This document shows positions 6,032 through 7,137 of a DNA stretch of 7,137 nt, piece by piece; within the stretch, counting starts at the first letter, position 1; every line of letters begins with the position of its first letter. Origin of the DNA: Thermococcus sp. (GTDB lineage: Archaea; Methanobacteriota_B; Thermococci; Thermococcales; Thermococcaceae); the NCBI GenBank assembly GCA_027065835.1, contig JAMONK010000202.1, forward strand, positions 1 through 7,137, given 5' to 3'. A program made the position numbers and the translations under genes. The notes below the pieces were generated by a model. That model worked only from the letters and a program-made list of their open reading frames with translations. It did no database searches and had not been told where the DNA came from.

Positions 6032-6672
6032 TCTCCCCACCTCAGTATCTTTTTGAGCTCATGAAGGGTCTTGATTTCATAGTCCGGTAGATGGTGCCCA
6101 TCCTCACCGGCGCGGTTTATCCAAACGGATACCATACCAAGGTTCTTTGCCCCGTACACGTCCTGACTCAGGGAGTCCCCCACCATTAGGGATTCTTGTG
6201 GTTCCGCGTTAATTGCCTCCAGTGCCGCGAGGAATATCCTGGGTTCTGGTTTTATCGTGTTGACGTCTTCCCTGGTGATGACTACGTCGAAGTAGTGGGA
6301 GAGCCCGGTCAGTTCCAGCTTCAGCCTCTGGTACTCCGGTCCGCTGGTGACGACACCGAGCCTGTAGCCGCTCTCCTTCAGCCATTCCAGGGTGGGGACG
6401 ACGTCGGGGTAAACGTGGAGTTTGTGGGGGTACTTCCTCAGGAGTTCCTCGTACTGGAGGTCAACGTTGAAGAGTCTGAAGAAGAAGTTCCAGTCGTGCC
6501 AGTCATACGTGTCTCTCCTCCCCAGTATCTCCCCCAGGAACTGATTTCTAGCCTCTTCCTTGCTTATTCCGAATTTTTTGGAGATCCTGTCGTAGACCTG
6601 GGGCAGGAAGAGGAGGATGAGGGGTTGCTCGGTTAGCAGTGTCCCGTCGATATCGAATAGAACGGCCCTCAC
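6028..6672 (-). CDS. HAD-superfamily phosphatase (214 aa, GTG start)
   Basis: This is a soluble HAD hydrolase, a Mg-dependent phosphatase working through an aspartyl-phosphate. Numbering from the GTG start, motif I is FDIDGT with nucleophile Asp7 and acid/base Asp9. Motif II is VVTSG with Thr109/Ser110, motif III is Lys141 in TIKPEPRIF, and motif IV is GDSLSQD with Asp166 and Asp171. Residues about 17-85 form a helical C1 cap, so a small phosphorylated substrate is likely. Similar thermococcal proteins are sometimes annotated as glyceraldehyde-3-phosphate phosphatase, but the substrate cannot be deduced here. An ATG at 6714 would add 14 residues overlapping the FtsZ-like gene by 41 nt. The GTG at 6672 is preferred: it places the motif I strand at the usual N-terminus, follows the upstream stop by 1 nt, and has GGGGTGG about 5 nt upstream. 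All catalytic residues are intact. Confidence 0.92.
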   Translation of the reverse strand: MRAVLFDIDGTLLTEQPLILLFLPQVYDRISKKFGISKEEARNQFLGEILGRRDTYDWHDWNFFFRLFNVDLQYEELLRKYPHKLHVYPDVVPTLEWLKESGYRLGVVTSGPEYQRLKLELTGLSHYFDVVITREDVNTIKPEPRIFLAALEAINAEPQESLMVGDSLSQDVYGAKNLGMVSVWINRAGEDGHHLPDYEIKTLHELKKILRWGE

Positions 6673-6673
6673 G

Positions 6674-6683
6674 CTACCACCCC
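6674..6683 (-). promoter_or_regulatory. Ribosome binding site deciding the HAD GTG start
   Basis: The minus strand reads AAGGGGTGGTAGC-GTG here. GGGGTGGT resembles the archaeal GGAGGTGAT Shine-Dalgarno with two mismatches and sits at a normal distance from the GTG at 6672, while overlapping the stop codon of the FtsZ-like gene. It favours the 214-residue form of the HAD protein over the longer ATG form. Confidence 0.6.
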
Positions 6684-7137
6684 TTGACAAGCAGTGAGAG
6701 TATCTCGACTTCATCTTTCAGGTTATCGTCCGTTATGATGCCCCAGATGACGTCCTTCTTTTCAAGTATCTCCTGGAAATGCCGCAGTATTTCATGGGCT
6801 TCCTTCAGGGGGAATTCGGGCCCGACCAGGATCCCGATGAGCCCCCGGTCCCAGAGGCCCCAGTGCCAGTCAAAGTTGACCCTCTCAAGCAGTCGTATTA
6901 TCCCCACGTTTCCGCCCTTTATCATGTTGAACAGGTCGGCGTAGTCGATGTTCACGAGCATCTGACTCTCGAGGTAGTAGTAGAGACGCGAGAACATCTC
7001 GGCTATCTTTCTGGATGCCAGCTCGTAGGACTCGGCCACTGGAACGTTCTTACCGAGGAACTCCCAGAGTGAGTCGTAGAATACCGTCTCAAACGCCTCG
7101 GCCCACCCGGGTTTTTTTCCCTGGACGAGTTCTTTGT
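6674..7137 (-). CDS. Divergent FtsZ/tubulin-superfamily protein, C-terminal part (N-terminus outside window)
   Basis: The frame is open to the right edge (153 full codons visible, first full codon at 7135), so the GTG at 7039 is internal, not a start. The order of elements matches FtsZ. The core helix H7 resembles NVPVAESYELASRKIAEMF. It is followed by MLVNIDYADLFNMIKGG with the T7 synergy-loop pattern Asn-x-Asp-x-x-Asp (6952-6935), which completes the GTPase site of the neighbouring subunit. Then come GLIGILVGPEFPLKEAHEIL and DVIWGIITDDNLKDEVEILSLLVKGW, matching the last FtsZ strands. The region between T7 and the ILVG strand is roughly 15 residues shorter than in canonical FtsZ and Trp-rich (NFDWHWGLWDRG). 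The protein ends two residues after the last strand, without a tail or conserved C-terminal peptide. The GGGTGTG nucleotide-binding loop would lie outside the window. It is not CetZ-like at T7. Superfamily assignment is likely; subfamily and role (division, shape, membrane remodelling) are open. Confidence 0.72.
   Translation of the reverse strand, partial: KELVQGKKPGWAEAFETVFYDSLWEFLGKNVPVAESYELASRKIAEMFSRLYYYLESQMLVNIDYADLFNMIKGGNVGIIRLLERVNFDWHWGLWDRGLIGILVGPEFPLKEAHEILRHFQEILEKKDVIWGIITDDNLKDEVEILSLLVKGW

Larger units (their letters stand above)
4413..7137 (-). other. Five-gene co-transcribed cluster (FtsZ-like, HAD, small protein, DUF4392, HD)
   Basis: All five genes read leftward with junctions that imply one transcript. 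FtsZ-like to HAD is TAG-C-GTG (1-nt gap); HAD to the small protein and the small protein to DUF4392 are both ATGA overlaps; DUF4392 to HD is TGAATG (no gap). No promoter-like gap occurs inside, and the promoter must lie beyond the right edge, upstream of the truncated FtsZ-like gene. The junctions are directly seen; single-transcript expression and a shared function are inferred. Confidence 0.8.

Noticed and set aside
7039..7041. GTG at 7039 as the start of a complete 121-aa protein
   Set aside because: The same frame stays open to the window edge, the 32 upstream residues continue the FtsZ-like helix H7 region, and no Shine-Dalgarno precedes the GTG; it is an internal valine codon.
7112..7118. 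A7 run (minus strand GGAAAAAAACCC) in the FtsZ-like gene as a slippery frameshift site or sequencing error
   Set aside because: The frame reads through as Lys-Lys with plausible FtsZ-like sequence on both sides, and no downstream stimulatory structure or alternative frame product is evident.

Overview
The window looks like a piece of a hyperthermophilic archaeal chromosome, most likely Thermococcus or a close relative (Thermococcales, Euryarchaeota). The main reason is the aspartyl-tRNA synthetase, which has the same length (438 aa) and very nearly the same sequence as I remember for the Thermococcus kodakarensis enzyme. An archaeal-type Pth2 peptidyl-tRNA hydrolase, strong GGAGGTG-type Shine-Dalgarno sites, archaeal TATA boxes and the lysine/glutamate-rich proteins agree with this. 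No searches were run, so family names rest on motif and sequence recognition. All genes lie on the minus strand, so transcription runs from the right end of the window to the left, and almost all the DNA is coding.

Right part (7137 down to 4413): a tightly packed five-gene cluster, with at most 1 nt between genes or 4-nt ATGA overlaps. In order of transcription it holds (1) the C-terminal part of a divergent FtsZ/tubulin-superfamily protein, cut by the window edge; (2) a HAD-superfamily phosphatase; (3) a 62-aa protein I do not recognise; (4) a stand-alone DUF4392 / D-glutamate cyclase C-terminal-type protein; (5) an HD-domain phosphohydrolase. This cluster is the most interesting part of the window: a cytoskeletal-type GTPase is linked to three putative small-molecule enzymes and one unknown.

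Middle part (4412 down to 2452): a 102-nt gap with a probable promoter leads into a two-gene translation/RNA unit. This is a NusA-like KH-domain RNA-binding protein followed after 29 nt by aspS. The AspRS carries Trp26 and Lys85, the residues associated with a tRNA-Asp-specific (discriminating) enzyme.

Left part (2451 down to 1): a 59-nt gap with a TATA box leads into a 693-aa secreted, C-terminally membrane-anchored surface protein built of beta-sandwich (CARDB/S-layer-like) segments. After a further 58-nt gap comes pth2, which runs off the left edge. The KH protein, aspS and pth2 are housekeeping information-processing genes. The surface protein and the FtsZ-like cluster are the less explained parts. 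No RNA gene, CRISPR array, insertion sequence or long repeat was seen.
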